In this document: positions 34,531 through 42,659 of the stretch, piece by piece
How positions within the stretch are numbered: position 1 is the first letter of the stretch
Layout of the letters: each line of letters starts with the position of its first letter
Assembly (NCBI RefSeq): GCF_021352225.1
Contig: NZ_JAAUVI010000010.1
Span: 62,001-126,000, forward strand
Length of the DNA stretch: 64,000 bases
DNA from: Methylobacterium sp. C25
Lineage (GTDB): Bacteria > Pseudomonadota > Alphaproteobacteria > Rhizobiales > Beijerinckiaceae
Reading direction: 5' to 3'
Notes under the pieces: generated by a model
Seen by the model: the letters and a program-made list of their open reading frames with translations, nothing else
Databases searched by the model: none
Told to the model about the DNA's origin: nothing
Translations under genes and position numbers: made by a program

Positions 34531-34690
34531 GGGGCTGCAGGGTTCGACTGGAGCACTATCCCCGGGGCCTTATCGACTCCCTCGGGAGCTGTCACTGGCC
34601 TCGTCCCTGGACTTGGTCAACACGGCGCCCACCTACTCTGTAGGTTTCCCGGGATCGATCCTCCGACGGCCCACGTGGCTCCGCACCCTT
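34531..34690 (+). ncRNA. ssrS: 6S RNA
   Basis: The DNA between the EamA gene and fthC carries the alphaproteobacterial 6S pattern: a 5' strand ending CCCCGGGGCCTTATCGACTC, CTCGGGAGCTGTCAC, then on the returning strand CACGGCGCCCACCTACTCTG, TGTAGGTTTCCCGGGATCGA and CCTCCGACGGCCCACGTGGC. Its place directly before the 5-formyl-THF cyclo-ligase gene is the classical ssrS-ygfA order. 6S RNA binds housekeeping RNA polymerase in stationary phase. Ends are estimated to within about 15 bases. The GTG 34675 option for fthC would overlap it, supporting the ATG at 34699. Confidence 0.8.
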
Positions 34691-34698
34691 CCCAGACG

Positions 34699-35283
34699 AT
34701 GCCAGACGCACCTTCCCCTTCCGAAAAGGCCCGGCTGCGGGCCGAGGTCCTGGCACGGCGCGACGCGCTCGATCTCGACGCGCGCAAGGCTGGCTCCCGG
34801 ACGGTGGCGGAGACGGTCGTCTCGATCCCCGGCTTGGCCGAGGCCGAGCTGGTCGGCGGCTTCTGGCCGATCCGCAGCGAGATCGACCCACGCCCGATCA
34901 TCGAAAAGCTGTTTGCGCGCGGCCAGCGCGTGGCCCTGCCGAAGGTGACGCCGGACGGCCTCGTCTTCCGCGAATGGCGGGCCGGCGAAGCGCTGGTGCG
35001 CGGCGGCTTCGGTCTCAGCGAGCCGCGCGACGACCTGCCGGAAGTGTTTCCCACCGCGTTGATCGTGCCGCTGGCGGCCTTCGACCGCACCGGCAACCGC
35101 ATCGGCTACGGCAAGGGTTATTACGACCGGGCGATCGAACGCCTGTCCGGCCGAGGTGCACTGCTCACCATCGGCATCGCCTATTCCGTCCAGGAGGTGG
35201 CACATGTCCCGGCGGAGGCGCATGACCGGCCCCTCGATCATCTCGTCACCGAGATCGGCCCCGTCCCTTTGATCAAGGCTTAG
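34699..35283 (+). CDS. fthC: 5-formyltetrahydrofolate cyclo-ligase
   Basis: ATP-dependent conversion of 5-formyl-THF to 5,10-methenyl-THF; important in a C1-using organism. 194 residues from ATG 34699. Signatures: KARLRAEVLARRDAL at the N-terminus, GGFWPIRSEIDPRPIIEKL, VALPKVTPDGLVFREW and the nucleotide-binding GNRIGYGKGYYDRAIERL (about 135-152). GTG 34675 is in frame but lies in the 6S RNA. The following gene begins 4 bp after the stop. Confidence 0.94.
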   Translation: MPDAPSPSEKARLRAEVLARRDALDLDARKAGSRTVAETVVSIPGLAEAELVGGFWPIRSEIDPRPIIEKLFARGQRVALPKVTPDGLVFREWRAGEALVRGGFGLSEPRDDLPEVFPTALIVPLAAFDRTGNRIGYGKGYYDRAIERLSGRGALLTIGIAYSVQEVAHVPAEAHDRPLDHLVTEIGPVPLIKA

Positions 35284-35287
35284 AGCG

Positions 35288-36109
35288 TTGCGCCTTCTCT
35301 TCCTCGGCGACATCGTCGGCCGCCCCGGCCGCCATGTTGTGACCGACCGGCTGCCGGCCCTGCGCGAGCGCTGGCGTCTCGATTGCGTGGTGATCAATGG
35401 CGAGAACGCCGCCGGCGGCTTCGGCATCACCGAGTCGATCTGTGACGAGGTCCTGGGTGCCGGTGCCGACGTCATCACCCTCGGCAACCATTCCTTCGAC
35501 CAGCGCGAGGCGCTCGTCTTCATCGAGCGCCAGCCCCGCCTGATCCGCCCCGCGAATTACCCGCCCGGCACGCCGGGCCGCGGCGCGACGGTGATCGAGA
35601 CCCGGTCCGGCGCCCGCGTGCTCGTCGTCAACGTGATGGGCCGGCTCTTCATCGACCCGATGGACGATCCCTTCACGGCGGTCGACCGCGAACTGGCCTC
35701 CTGCCCGCTGCGCGATGCAGCCGATGCTGTCATCGTCGACGTCCATGCCGAGGCGACGAGCGAGAAGGAGGCCTTCGGCTGGCATCTCGACGGGCGCGCG
35801 AGCCTCGTCGTCGGCACGCATACCCACGTGCCCACTGCCGACCACCGCATCTTGCCCGGCGGCACCGCCTATCTCACCGATGCCGGCATGTGCGGCGACT
35901 ACGATTCGATGCTCGGCATGCAGAAGGAGGAGCCGTTGCGCCGCTTCCTGCAGAAGACGCCGGGCTCGCGCCTGGAACCGGCCCAGGGCGAGGGCACGCT
36001 CTGCGGCATCGCCGTCGAAACCGACGATGCGACGGGCCTTGCCAAGTCCGTCTCCGCTGTGCGCCTCGGGCCGCACTTGGAGGAAACTTGGCCGCGAGCC
36101 TGGGATTGA
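35288..36109 (+). CDS. YmdB-type metallophosphoesterase (TIGR00282)
   Basis: 273 residues from TTG 35288. Metal-binding blocks of the family are visible: LFLGDIVGRPGRHVV, INGENAAGGFG, ITLGNHSFDQ, VDVHAEATSEKEAFGWHLDG and VVGTHTHVPTADHRILPGGTAYLTDAGMCGDYDS. Members such as B. subtilis YmdB have 2',3'-cyclic nucleotide phosphodiesterase activity and affect RNA levels and biofilms. It directly follows fthC (4-bp gap), so co-expression with folate metabolism is likely. An RNA link with the neighbouring 6S is only positional. Confidence 0.9.
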   Translation: MRLLFLGDIVGRPGRHVVTDRLPALRERWRLDCVVINGENAAGGFGITESICDEVLGAGADVITLGNHSFDQREALVFIERQPRLIRPANYPPGTPGRGATVIETRSGARVLVVNVMGRLFIDPMDDPFTAVDRELASCPLRDAADAVIVDVHAEATSEKEAFGWHLDGRASLVVGTHTHVPTADHRILPGGTAYLTDAGMCGDYDSMLGMQKEEPLRRFLQKTPGSRLEPAQGEGTLCGIAVETDDATGLAKSVSAVRLGPHLEETWPRAWD

Positions 36110-36232
36110 GGATCAAGTAAGCGTTGTGGAGCGCCGGCCCGGCTTGATCGGTCCGAAACCAGCCTCCAGAGTGCCGCGCGACCGGCCCCGCTTCTCGATG
36201 CATGGGTTCGGCCCAACCCGAACCCGGATCCG

Positions 36233-37216
36233 ATGGTGGCTCGACCCGCGTCTCCTCCACTCAGCAAGCCCGGCATCTACCTCGTGCGGATGCTGGTGTT
36301 CCTGATCCTCGTCGGATTCCTGGCCTTCGTCCTCTTCCGGCAGATCACGCCGGCCTTCCTCGCCAATCCCGGCCTCAACGGCCTCATCCTCGGCGTGCTG
36401 CTGATCGCGGTGCTGCTCGCCTTCGGGCAGGTGATCAGGCTGTTTCGCGAGGTCTCCTACGTCAACACCGTCGCCACCGGGCAAACCGCGCCCAAGGCCG
36501 GTCCGAGCCTGCTCGGCCCGCTCGTCCCGGCGATCGGTGCGCGCAGGGACGGCGCCACGCTCTCGGGCACCCGCGCCCATCTCGATACCACCGCCGCACG
36601 GCTCGACGAGGGCCGCGAGATTCTGCGCTACGTCTCCGGCATCCTGATCCTGCTCGGCCTGCTCGGCACCTTCTGGGGCCTGATCGACACGCTCTCGGCG
36701 GTCGGCGGCGTGATCAGCGGCATGCGTGGCGGGGGCGACGCCGCCGTGATGTTCGACGAGTTGAAGAACGGCCTCGCCGTGCCGCTTTCCGGTATCGGCC
36801 TCGCCTTCTCGGCCTCGCTGTTCGGCCTCGCCAGCTCGCTGATCGTCGGCTTCCTCGATCTTCAGGCCGGTCAGGCCCATGCCCGCTTCCACAACGAGCT
36901 GGAGGATTGGCTGGTCTCCGGAGAGGAGCAGGCCGTCACGGTGCGGGCCGCCGCCGCCTCGCCGCAGCAGGACGCGGCCCTGTCGCGCGAGTTGCAGGAG
37001 ACGCTCGACCGCCTCGGCAAGGCCATCACGGAGGGCGGCGGAGGCCGGTCGGCCACCCAGGCCATGACCAACCTCGCCGAGGGTATCCAGGGCCTCGTGC
37101 AGCACATGCGCGCCGAGCAGCAGATGATCCGCGACTGGGTCGAGGCGCAGGCGAGCCGCGAAAAGGAGCTGAAACAGGTGCTCGACCGCCTGAGCCGTGA
37201 TCGGGTCGAGTCATAA
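36233..37216 (+). CDS. MotA/TolQ/ExbB-like proton-channel protein
   Basis: 327 residues. Two N-terminal membrane segments (LVRMLVFLILVGFLAFVLF and GLILGVLLIAVLLAFGQVIRLF), a cytoplasmic loop (about 70-130), then YVSGILILLGLLGTFWGLIDTL and GLAFSASLFGLASSLIVGFLDL, the pair that carries the MotA/TolQ-type channel. A coiled coil ends the protein (RELQETLDRLGKAI...REKELKQVLDRLSRD). It is neither flagellar MotA nor ZorA by context. Its stop overlaps the start of the OmpA-like partner by 1 bp (TAATG). Confidence 0.85.
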   Translation: MVARPASPPLSKPGIYLVRMLVFLILVGFLAFVLFRQITPAFLANPGLNGLILGVLLIAVLLAFGQVIRLFREVSYVNTVATGQTAPKAGPSLLGPLVPAIGARRDGATLSGTRAHLDTTAARLDEGREILRYVSGILILLGLLGTFWGLIDTLSAVGGVISGMRGGGDAAVMFDELKNGLAVPLSGIGLAFSASLFGLASSLIVGFLDLQAGQAHARFHNELEDWLVSGEEQAVTVRAAAASPQQDAALSRELQETLDRLGKAITEGGGGRSATQAMTNLAEGIQGLVQHMRAEQQMIRDWVEAQASREKELKQVLDRLSRDRVES

Positions 37217-38229
37217 TGGCGTCGAGCCGCGGCCGTACGCATCGCAGCATCAACGTCTGGCCGGGCTATGTCGACGCGCTGGCCACGCTCCTGCTCTCGG
37301 TGGTGTTCCTGCTGACGATCTTCGTGGTCGGGCAGTTTTTCCTGTCGCAGGAGCTGACCGGGCGCGACGAGGTCCTGAACCGCCTGAACCGGCAGATCGC
37401 CGACCTCACCGATCTCCTCGCTCTCGAACGCTCGAACCGACGCACCCAAGAGGAGACCTCTGCTTCCCTCAAGAGCAGCCTCGAGCGCGCCGAGAGCGAC
37501 CGCGACCGCCTCCAGGCCCTGAACGACGCCGCGACTGCGGCCAAGGGCCAGTCGGGCGAGGCCGACAAGCAGCTCGAGGCCGAGCGCGCCGCCACCTCCC
37601 GGGCGCAGAACCAGATCGACGTGCTCAACGAGCAGATCCGCGCCATGCGCCGCCAGCTCGCGGCCCTGGAGGATGCGCTCTCGGCCTCGGAGAAGCGCGA
37701 CAAGGAGAGCCAAGCCCGCATCGCCGATCTCGGCAGCCGCCTGAACGTGGCACTCGCCCAGCGGGTGCAGGAGCTCGCGCGGTACCGCTCCGACTTCTTC
37801 GGACGCCTGCGCCAGATCGTCGGCAATCGCTCCGACATCCGCATCGTCGGCGACCGCTTCGTGCTGCAATCCGAGGTGCTGTTTCCGGCAGGCTCGGCCA
37901 GCCTGAAACCCGAGGCCGGCCCCGAGATCGACCGCATCGCCAATGCGATCCTCGACATCTCGAAGGAGATCCCCACGGATATTCCCTGGGTTCTGCGTGT
38001 CGACGGCCACACCGACTCGCGGCCGATCCAGTCGGCGCAGTTTCCCTCGAACTGGTCGCTCTCGGCAGCCCGCGCCATTGCGGTGGTTCAGTACTTGCGC
38101 GGAAAAGGCATCCCGCCGCAGCGCCTGCTCGCCGGTGCGTTCGGCGAGTTCCAGCCGCTCGACACGGGAACGACCGAAGAGGCCTACGCCAAGAACCGCC
38201 GGATCGAGATGAAGCTGACGGAGCGGTAG
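37216..38229 (+). CDS. MotB-like peptidoglycan-binding OmpA-domain protein
   Basis: 337 residues. One N-terminal membrane segment (VDALATLLLSVVFLLTIFVVGQFFL, about 19-43), a long periplasmic coiled coil (about 45-195; LERAESDRDRLQALNDAATAAKGQ...), then an OmpA domain (about 205-335) with VLRVDGHTDSRPI, WSLSAARAIAVVQYL and GAFGEFQPLDTG...NRRIEMKL, the residues that bind diaminopimelate of peptidoglycan. With its upstream partner it resembles a stator anchored to the cell wall. No flagellar genes are near. The Asp equivalent to MotB Asp32 may be in GYVDALATL. Confidence 0.88.
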   Translation: MASSRGRTHRSINVWPGYVDALATLLLSVVFLLTIFVVGQFFLSQELTGRDEVLNRLNRQIADLTDLLALERSNRRTQEETSASLKSSLERAESDRDRLQALNDAATAAKGQSGEADKQLEAERAATSRAQNQIDVLNEQIRAMRRQLAALEDALSASEKRDKESQARIADLGSRLNVALAQRVQELARYRSDFFGRLRQIVGNRSDIRIVGDRFVLQSEVLFPAGSASLKPEAGPEIDRIANAILDISKEIPTDIPWVLRVDGHTDSRPIQSAQFPSNWSLSAARAIAVVQYLRGKGIPPQRLLAGAFGEFQPLDTGTTEEAYAKNRRIEMKLTER

Positions 38230-38242
38230 CCGCCTCCCACGG

Positions 38243-38363
38243 CCGTCATTCCGGGGCCGCGCAGCGGATCCCGGAACCCAGAGTCGCAGGTTGCGCTCAT
38301 CCTGGCTCCGCCGGCGGTTCTGGATTCCGGGTTCTGGCATTCTGCGAGAACCCGGAATGACGG
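38243..38363. repeat. Family B palindromic repeat pair, copy 3
   Basis: CCGTCATTCCGGGGCCGCGCA left arm (shared with copy 1) and an inverse arm ending GAGAACCCGGAATGACGG. It separates convergent genes and may act as a bidirectional terminator. Confidence 0.9.
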
Positions 38364-38374
38364 CCGTGAGGTTC

Positions 38375-39394
38375 TTAGGCTCCCCGATCCCCGAACTCGC
38401 CTCGGTACGCGAACAACCCCGGCACGCCGCCGGTCATCAGGAACAGCACCGCGTCCCCCGGCCGATAGGCCCCGGCGCGGACGTCGTGCAGCAAGCCTGC
38501 GAAAGCCTTGCCACTATAGACGGGATCGAGCAGCAGCCCTTCCGTCTGCGCCATCAGCGTAACCGCCTCGCGCATCCCGTCCGTCGGGATGCCGTAGCCC
38601 TCGCCACGGTGGCCGCCGTCGATGTCAACCGCGTCATCGCCGACGCTGGCGCTGAGCAGCCCGGCACTGTCTCGCGCCTTGTCCAGCGTGATCCGGCGCG
38701 CCTCGTCAAGGGGCGCCAGCACCGTGTAGGATTTCGCCTGCCTCGGATCACGTCCGAGCGCGGCGAGTCCCGCCACGAGCCCGGCATGCGTGCCGCTGCT
38801 GCCGTTGGCGGTGACGACGTGCCGGAAGGCGATCCCCATGGCGGCGGATTGGTCGAGGATCTCGGCGATGCAGGCGGCATAGCCGAGGCTGCCGAGGGCA
38901 TTCGATCCGCCTGAGGGAAACACAGCGGGCCGCCTCCCCTGGCTTTCGAGTTCTGCTGCGCGCTCGTTCGCGGCCGCGAGCGAATCCGCTTCACCCGGCA
39001 GCAACTGCACACGAGCACCGAACAGCTCGTGCAGCAGGCGGTTGCCGTTGCCGGTATAGTCGCCATCGTCGCGCGGCACCGAGCGGGTCAGGAACAGCTC
39101 GCAACGGAAGCCGCATCGCGCCGCTGCCGCTGCCGTCAGCCGCGCGTGGTTCGATTGCAGGGCGCCGACCGTGATGACGGTGTCGACGCCGTCCGCCCTC
39201 GCCTGCCCGAGCAGGAATTCGAGCTTGCGCAGCTTGTTGCCGCCGCCGCCGACAGGGCCGATGTCGTCGCGCTTCACGAAGAGACGCACGCCGTTCAGCC
39301 CGTCGCCGAGATGGCGGCTCAGACCGTCAAGCGGCTGGATCGGCGTCGGCGCGCCGATCAGGTCAATCCGTGGGAAGCGCGCGAGATCGAGCAA
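38375..39394 (-). CDS. D-cysteine desulfhydrase / ACC deaminase family protein
   Basis: PLP enzyme of the tryptophan synthase beta fold, 339 residues. The Schiff-base Lys is in GPVGGGGNKLRKLEFLLGQA (about residue 54); GALQSNHARLTAAAAARCG and FPSGGSNALGSLGYAACIAEI are typical of the DcyD/ACC deaminase group, and ANGSSGTHAGLVAGLAAL binds the cofactor phosphate. The group splits D-cysteine, L-cysteine or 1-aminocyclopropane-1-carboxylate; the plain GxAP-free N-terminus favours D-cysteine, but this is not decisive. It lies 3 bp after the stop of the ABC exporter gene on the same strand. Confidence 0.85.
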   Translation of the reverse strand: MLDLARFPRIDLIGAPTPIQPLDGLSRHLGDGLNGVRLFVKRDDIGPVGGGGNKLRKLEFLLGQARADGVDTVITVGALQSNHARLTAAAAARCGFRCELFLTRSVPRDDGDYTGNGNRLLHELFGARVQLLPGEADSLAAANERAAELESQGRRPAVFPSGGSNALGSLGYAACIAEILDQSAAMGIAFRHVVTANGSSGTHAGLVAGLAALGRDPRQAKSYTVLAPLDEARRITLDKARDSAGLLSASVGDDAVDIDGGHRGEGYGIPTDGMREAVTLMAQTEGLLLDPVYSGKAFAGLLHDVRAGAYRPGDAVLFLMTGGVPGLFAYRGEFGDRGA

Positions 39395-39397
39395 GGC

Positions 39398-41284
39398 CTA
39401 CTCCGCCGGAAGCGCCGCGAGCTTGAGGTGAGGGTCGCGCGGCCGGGCGGCGTCGGCGAGCGGATCGGTGAATTGGAGGCTGGCGAGCTGCGCGTAGAGT
39501 TTTCCGCGCGCCAGCAGGCTCTCATGCGTGCCCTCCTCGACGATGCGGCCATCGTCGAAGACCAGGATGCGGTCGGCGGCGCGGATCGTGGCGAGGCGGT
39601 GGGCGATCACCAGCGTGGTGCGTCCTTCCATCAGGTGGTCGAGGGCGTTCTGCACGGCGCGCTCGCTCTCGGCGTCGAGGGCCGAGGTCGCCTCGTCGAG
39701 CAGCAGGATCGGCGCATCCTTGAGGATGGCGCGGGCGATGGCGACGCGCTGGCGCTGCCCGCCGGACAGCGTCGTGCCACGCTCGCCCACCTGCGTCTCG
39801 TAACCCTGCGGCAGGGCGCGGATGAAGCCGTCGGCATTGGCGAGGCCGGCCGCGCGCTCCACCTCGGCGATGCTTGCGGACGGGCGTCCGTAGCGGATGT
39901 TGTCCAGGATGCTGCCGGAAAACACCGTCGGGTCCTGCGGCACCAGCGAGAGCCGCTGGCGCAAGGCTTCAGGATCGACCGTGGCGATGTCGACGCCGTC
40001 GACGCGGATCTGGCCGCTCTGAGGATCGTAGAAGCGCAGCAGCAGTTGCAGCACGGTGGTCTTGCCGGCACCCGAGGGGCCGACCAGGGCGACGCGCTCG
40101 CCTGGAGCGACGCCGAAGCGGACGCTGTCGAGCGCCTGATGCTCCGGCCGCGTCGGATAGGTGAAGTGGACATCCTCGAACGCCACCTCGCCGCGCGGCG
40201 GCGCCGGCAGCGCAGCCGGGTTCTCCGGCGCCCGGATCGCCGGCTCACTCGCCAGGATCTCGCCGAGGCGCTCGGCCGCGCCAGCTGCCTGGGCCAACTC
40301 GCCGTAGACTTCCGAGAGCTGCCCGAGCGCGCTCGCGCCGAACACCGCGTAGAGCACGAATTGCGAGAGCGTGCCGGCGCTCATGGCGCCCGACAGCACG
40401 CTCTGCGCGCCGTACCACATCACCCCAACGACGGAGCCCGAGATGAGGAAGATCGCGACACCGGTGAGAATGGCACGCGCCTTGATCGAGGCGAGTGCGG
40501 CCGAATAGGCGTTCTCGGCCGCCTTTCCGAAGCGCGATGCCGTCTCGCGGCTCATGCCGAAGGCCTGCATCGTGCGCACCGCGCCGATCGCCTCCGAGGC
40601 ATAGGCCGAGGCATCGGCGAGCCTGTCCTGCGCTGCTCGCGAGCGCCTGCGGACGCCGCGTCCGGAGAGGATCAGAGGAAACACGATCAGCGGGATCGCG
40701 CCGAGCACCAGGATCGAGAGCCGCGGGCTCGTCCAGACCATCATCACGACGGCGCCGACGAACAGGAAGGCGTTGCGCAGCAGGATCGAGATCGAGACGC
40801 CGAAGACCGACTTCACCTGCGTGGCGTCGGCGGTGAGGCGCGAGACGATCTCGCCAGATTGCGTCCGGTCGTAGAAGGCGGGATCGAGAATGGTCAGCCG
40901 GGCGAAGACCGCCGTGCGCAGGTCGGCGACCACACGCTCGCCCAGGCTGACCACGGTGTAGTAGCGGCCGGCGCTCGACAGGCCGAGCACGGCCACCACG
41001 CCGAGCAGCGCCAGGAAATAGCTGTCGATGAAGGCATGGCCCTCGGGCGAGAAGCCGTGATCGATCACCCGCCGGATCGCGATGGGCACCACCAGGGTCG
41101 CCCCGCTGGCGAAGATCAGCGAGAGGAGCGCAGCGAAGATGCGTCCGCGATAGACGGCAGCGAAGGGAATCAGCGGTCTCAGCGCACTCAACGGCGCGCG
41201 CCGGGCGGCCTCTCGGCCATCCTCCGTCGCCCTGCCTCTGCGCTTGCCCCTCGCCTCGGTGGCGGTGTCACGCGCGGCGGCCAT
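39398..41284 (-). CDS. ABC exporter, fused permease and ATPase (MsbA-like)
   Basis: 628-residue half-transporter. Six hydrophobic segments span about 35-320 (IFAALLSLIFASGATLVVPIAIRRV, SYFLALLGVVAVLGLSSAG, NAFLFVGAVVMMVW, LSILVLGAIPLIVFPLIL and others); the ATPase follows with Walker A GPSGAGKTT, Q-loop RLSLVPQDPT, signature TLSGGQRQRVAIARA, Walker B ILLLDEATSALD and H-loop VIAHRLAT. Membership in the lipid/drug exporter group is clear, but the substrate is not. It shares an operon with the desulfhydrase. The upstream region also contains the divergent rpmE. Confidence 0.93.
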   Translation of the reverse strand: MAAARDTATEARGKRRGRATEDGREAARRAPLSALRPLIPFAAVYRGRIFAALLSLIFASGATLVVPIAIRRVIDHGFSPEGHAFIDSYFLALLGVVAVLGLSSAGRYYTVVSLGERVVADLRTAVFARLTILDPAFYDRTQSGEIVSRLTADATQVKSVFGVSISILLRNAFLFVGAVVMMVWTSPRLSILVLGAIPLIVFPLILSGRGVRRRSRAAQDRLADASAYASEAIGAVRTMQAFGMSRETASRFGKAAENAYSAALASIKARAILTGVAIFLISGSVVGVMWYGAQSVLSGAMSAGTLSQFVLYAVFGASALGQLSEVYGELAQAAGAAERLGEILASEPAIRAPENPAALPAPPRGEVAFEDVHFTYPTRPEHQALDSVRFGVAPGERVALVGPSGAGKTTVLQLLLRFYDPQSGQIRVDGVDIATVDPEALRQRLSLVPQDPTVFSGSILDNIRYGRPSASIAEVERAAGLANADGFIRALPQGYETQVGERGTTLSGGQRQRVAIARAILKDAPILLLDEATSALDAESERAVQNALDHLMEGRTTLVIAHRLATIRAADRILVFDDGRIVEEGTHESLLARGKLYAQLASLQFTDPLADAARPRDPHLKLAALPAE

Positions 41285-41363
41285 TGGTCCTCGTCATCGT
41301 CTCGTCCCAGGTCTGTCTTGGCCAGAAGTCTTTTGGTTGTGCTCTGGCGCGGTCTTGTTCACG

Positions 41364-41392
41364 GAAGGCGGCTGAGGTATAGGCCCGCCTTC
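41364..41392 (+). promoter_or_regulatory. Possible leader hairpin of rpmE
   Basis: GAAGGCGG and CCGCCTTC pair as an 8-bp stem around a 13-base loop, ending 74 bp before the L31 start. Leader RNAs are known for L31 genes in other bacteria, so this may be an autoregulatory element, but the structure is small. Confidence 0.35.
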
Positions 41393-41465
41393 ACCGAAAC
41401 GCGCGTGATATTCGGCCGCGGAAAGCCGCGCCGTCCGGTCGGCGTGACCCAATCAGGACTTCGTC

Positions 41466-41720
41466 ATGGCAAAAGATGCGGCCGCCAAGGCCAAGGGGAC
41501 CGAGCATCCCGACTACCACTTCATCAAGGTCGTGATGACCGATGGGACCGAGTACATGACCCGGTCGACCTACGGCAAGGAGGGCGACGTCCTCAACCTC
41601 GACATCGACCCGACCACGCATCCGGCCTGGACCGGCGGTGAGCAGAAGATGCTCGATCGCGGTGGCCGTGTCTCGCGCTTCAACTCGCGCTTCGGTGGTC
41701 TGGCCTTCGGCAAGAAGTGA
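41466..41720 (+). CDS. rpmE: 50S ribosomal protein L31
   Basis: 84-residue ribosomal protein. EHPDYHFIKVVMTDGTEYMTRSTYG and LDIDPTTHPAWTGGEQKMLDRGGRVSRFNSRFGGL are typical of L31. It has no CxxC zinc ribbon, so it is the Cys-free form common in Rhizobiales. The start ATG 41466 has AGGACTTCGTC upstream. A Rho-independent terminator follows at 41763. Confidence 0.96.
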   Translation: MAKDAAAKAKGTEHPDYHFIKVVMTDGTEYMTRSTYGKEGDVLNLDIDPTTHPAWTGGEQKMLDRGGRVSRFNSRFGGLAFGKK

Positions 41721-41762
41721 GTTTCTGGGGAGCCGGGCGCGAGCGCCTGCCCCTGAACCACC

Positions 41763-41793
41763 AAAGGGCGGCGCTCAGCAGCGTCGCCTTTTT
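41763..41793 (+). terminator. Rho-independent terminator of rpmE
   Basis: AAAGGGCGGCGCT - CAGC - AGCGTCGCCTTTTT: a 9-bp stem with one G-T pair and a five-T tail, 43 bp after the rpmE stop. Confidence 0.85.
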
Positions 41794-41996
41794 CGTATGC
41801 GGCGGCCTCCGACGACTCACCCGAGGGTCGCGGACCCGACTGGAAACCGGAGACCGGTGGGCCGAGGCCCCTGGCGCTGGTTGGCGCTGATGCCCAACTG
41901 GTGTACGAGCCCGCTGACCGAACGGAGGATGCCTCCGGGCGGTCGTTTCGTTTTGCCGAATACTACGCGTCCGCGAGTGCGGACCGCCGGAACCCC

Positions 41997-42443
41997 ATGC
42001 AGACCGTCCTGATCGTCGTCCACCTCTTCATCGTTCTGGCGCTCATCGTCACGGTGCTGCTGCAGCGCTCCGAGGGCGGCCTCGGCCTCGGCGGCGGCGG
42101 CGGCGGCGGTGGCGGCGTGTCCGGGTTCATGACCGGGCGCGGACAGGCCAACGCGTTGACCCGCGCGACGGCGATCCTCGCGGCCCTGTTCTTCGCGACC
42201 AGCATCACCCTGGCGATCATGGCGCATCACAGTGCCGGCCCGCGCTCGATTCTGGACGGCGATGGCAATGCACAGCCGGCCCAGCCAGCCCAGCAGCCCG
42301 GTGCCGACAACCTGCTCGACACGCTGCGCCAGCAGGGCGGCAAGCCGGGCGAGAGCGCCCCTGCGCAACAGGCTCCGGCTGCTCCCGCCGCGCCGGCTGC
42401 CCCCGCGGCTCCGACGACGCCCTCCGCTCCGCAGTCGCGCTAG
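41997..42443 (+). CDS. secG: Preprotein translocase subunit SecG
   Basis: 148-residue inner-membrane component of the SecYEG channel. The first membrane helix (QTVLIVVHLFIVLALIVTVLLQ), a Gly-rich loop (GGLGLGGGGGGGGGVSGFM) and the second helix (LTRATAILAALFFATSITLAIMA) are the SecG arrangement. The C-terminal half is an Ala/Pro-rich tail (QAPAAPAAPAAPAAPTTPSAP) longer than in E. coli. The glycine tract is coded by a GGC repeat that could slip. ATG 41997 was chosen over in-frame upstream starts because of the helix. Confidence 0.93.
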   Translation: MQTVLIVVHLFIVLALIVTVLLQRSEGGLGLGGGGGGGGGVSGFMTGRGQANALTRATAILAALFFATSITLAIMAHHSAGPRSILDGDGNAQPAQPAQQPGADNLLDTLRQQGGKPGESAPAQQAPAAPAAPAAPAAPTTPSAPQSR

Positions 42444-42659
42444 GGCAACAGCGCGGAGGAGAATCCGCGCGGAAAACCGCCTTCGGGCGATCGCGACATG
42501 TGCGGCCGGCGCGCGAGCCGGCCGATCCGGGCGTTGGCCCACCGAGATTCATGAGATTCGTCAGCGGCATGGTCCCGCGGCGCGTGCCCGATGGGCCGCG
42601 CGTTGGATGAACCTTTGCGGTTTGGCGAATCGCGTAACCCCGTTTAAGGACCGAGGCCC

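Noticed and set aside
36233..38229. Zorya-type anti-phage locus (ZorA/ZorB)
   Set aside because: Channel plus OmpA pair resembles ZorAB, but no ZorC, ZorD or ZorE follows and the context is folate/YmdB housekeeping.
42070..42110. GGC triplet tract as a regulatory repeat
   Set aside because: It is simply the Gly-rich loop of SecG, found in this position in other SecG proteins.
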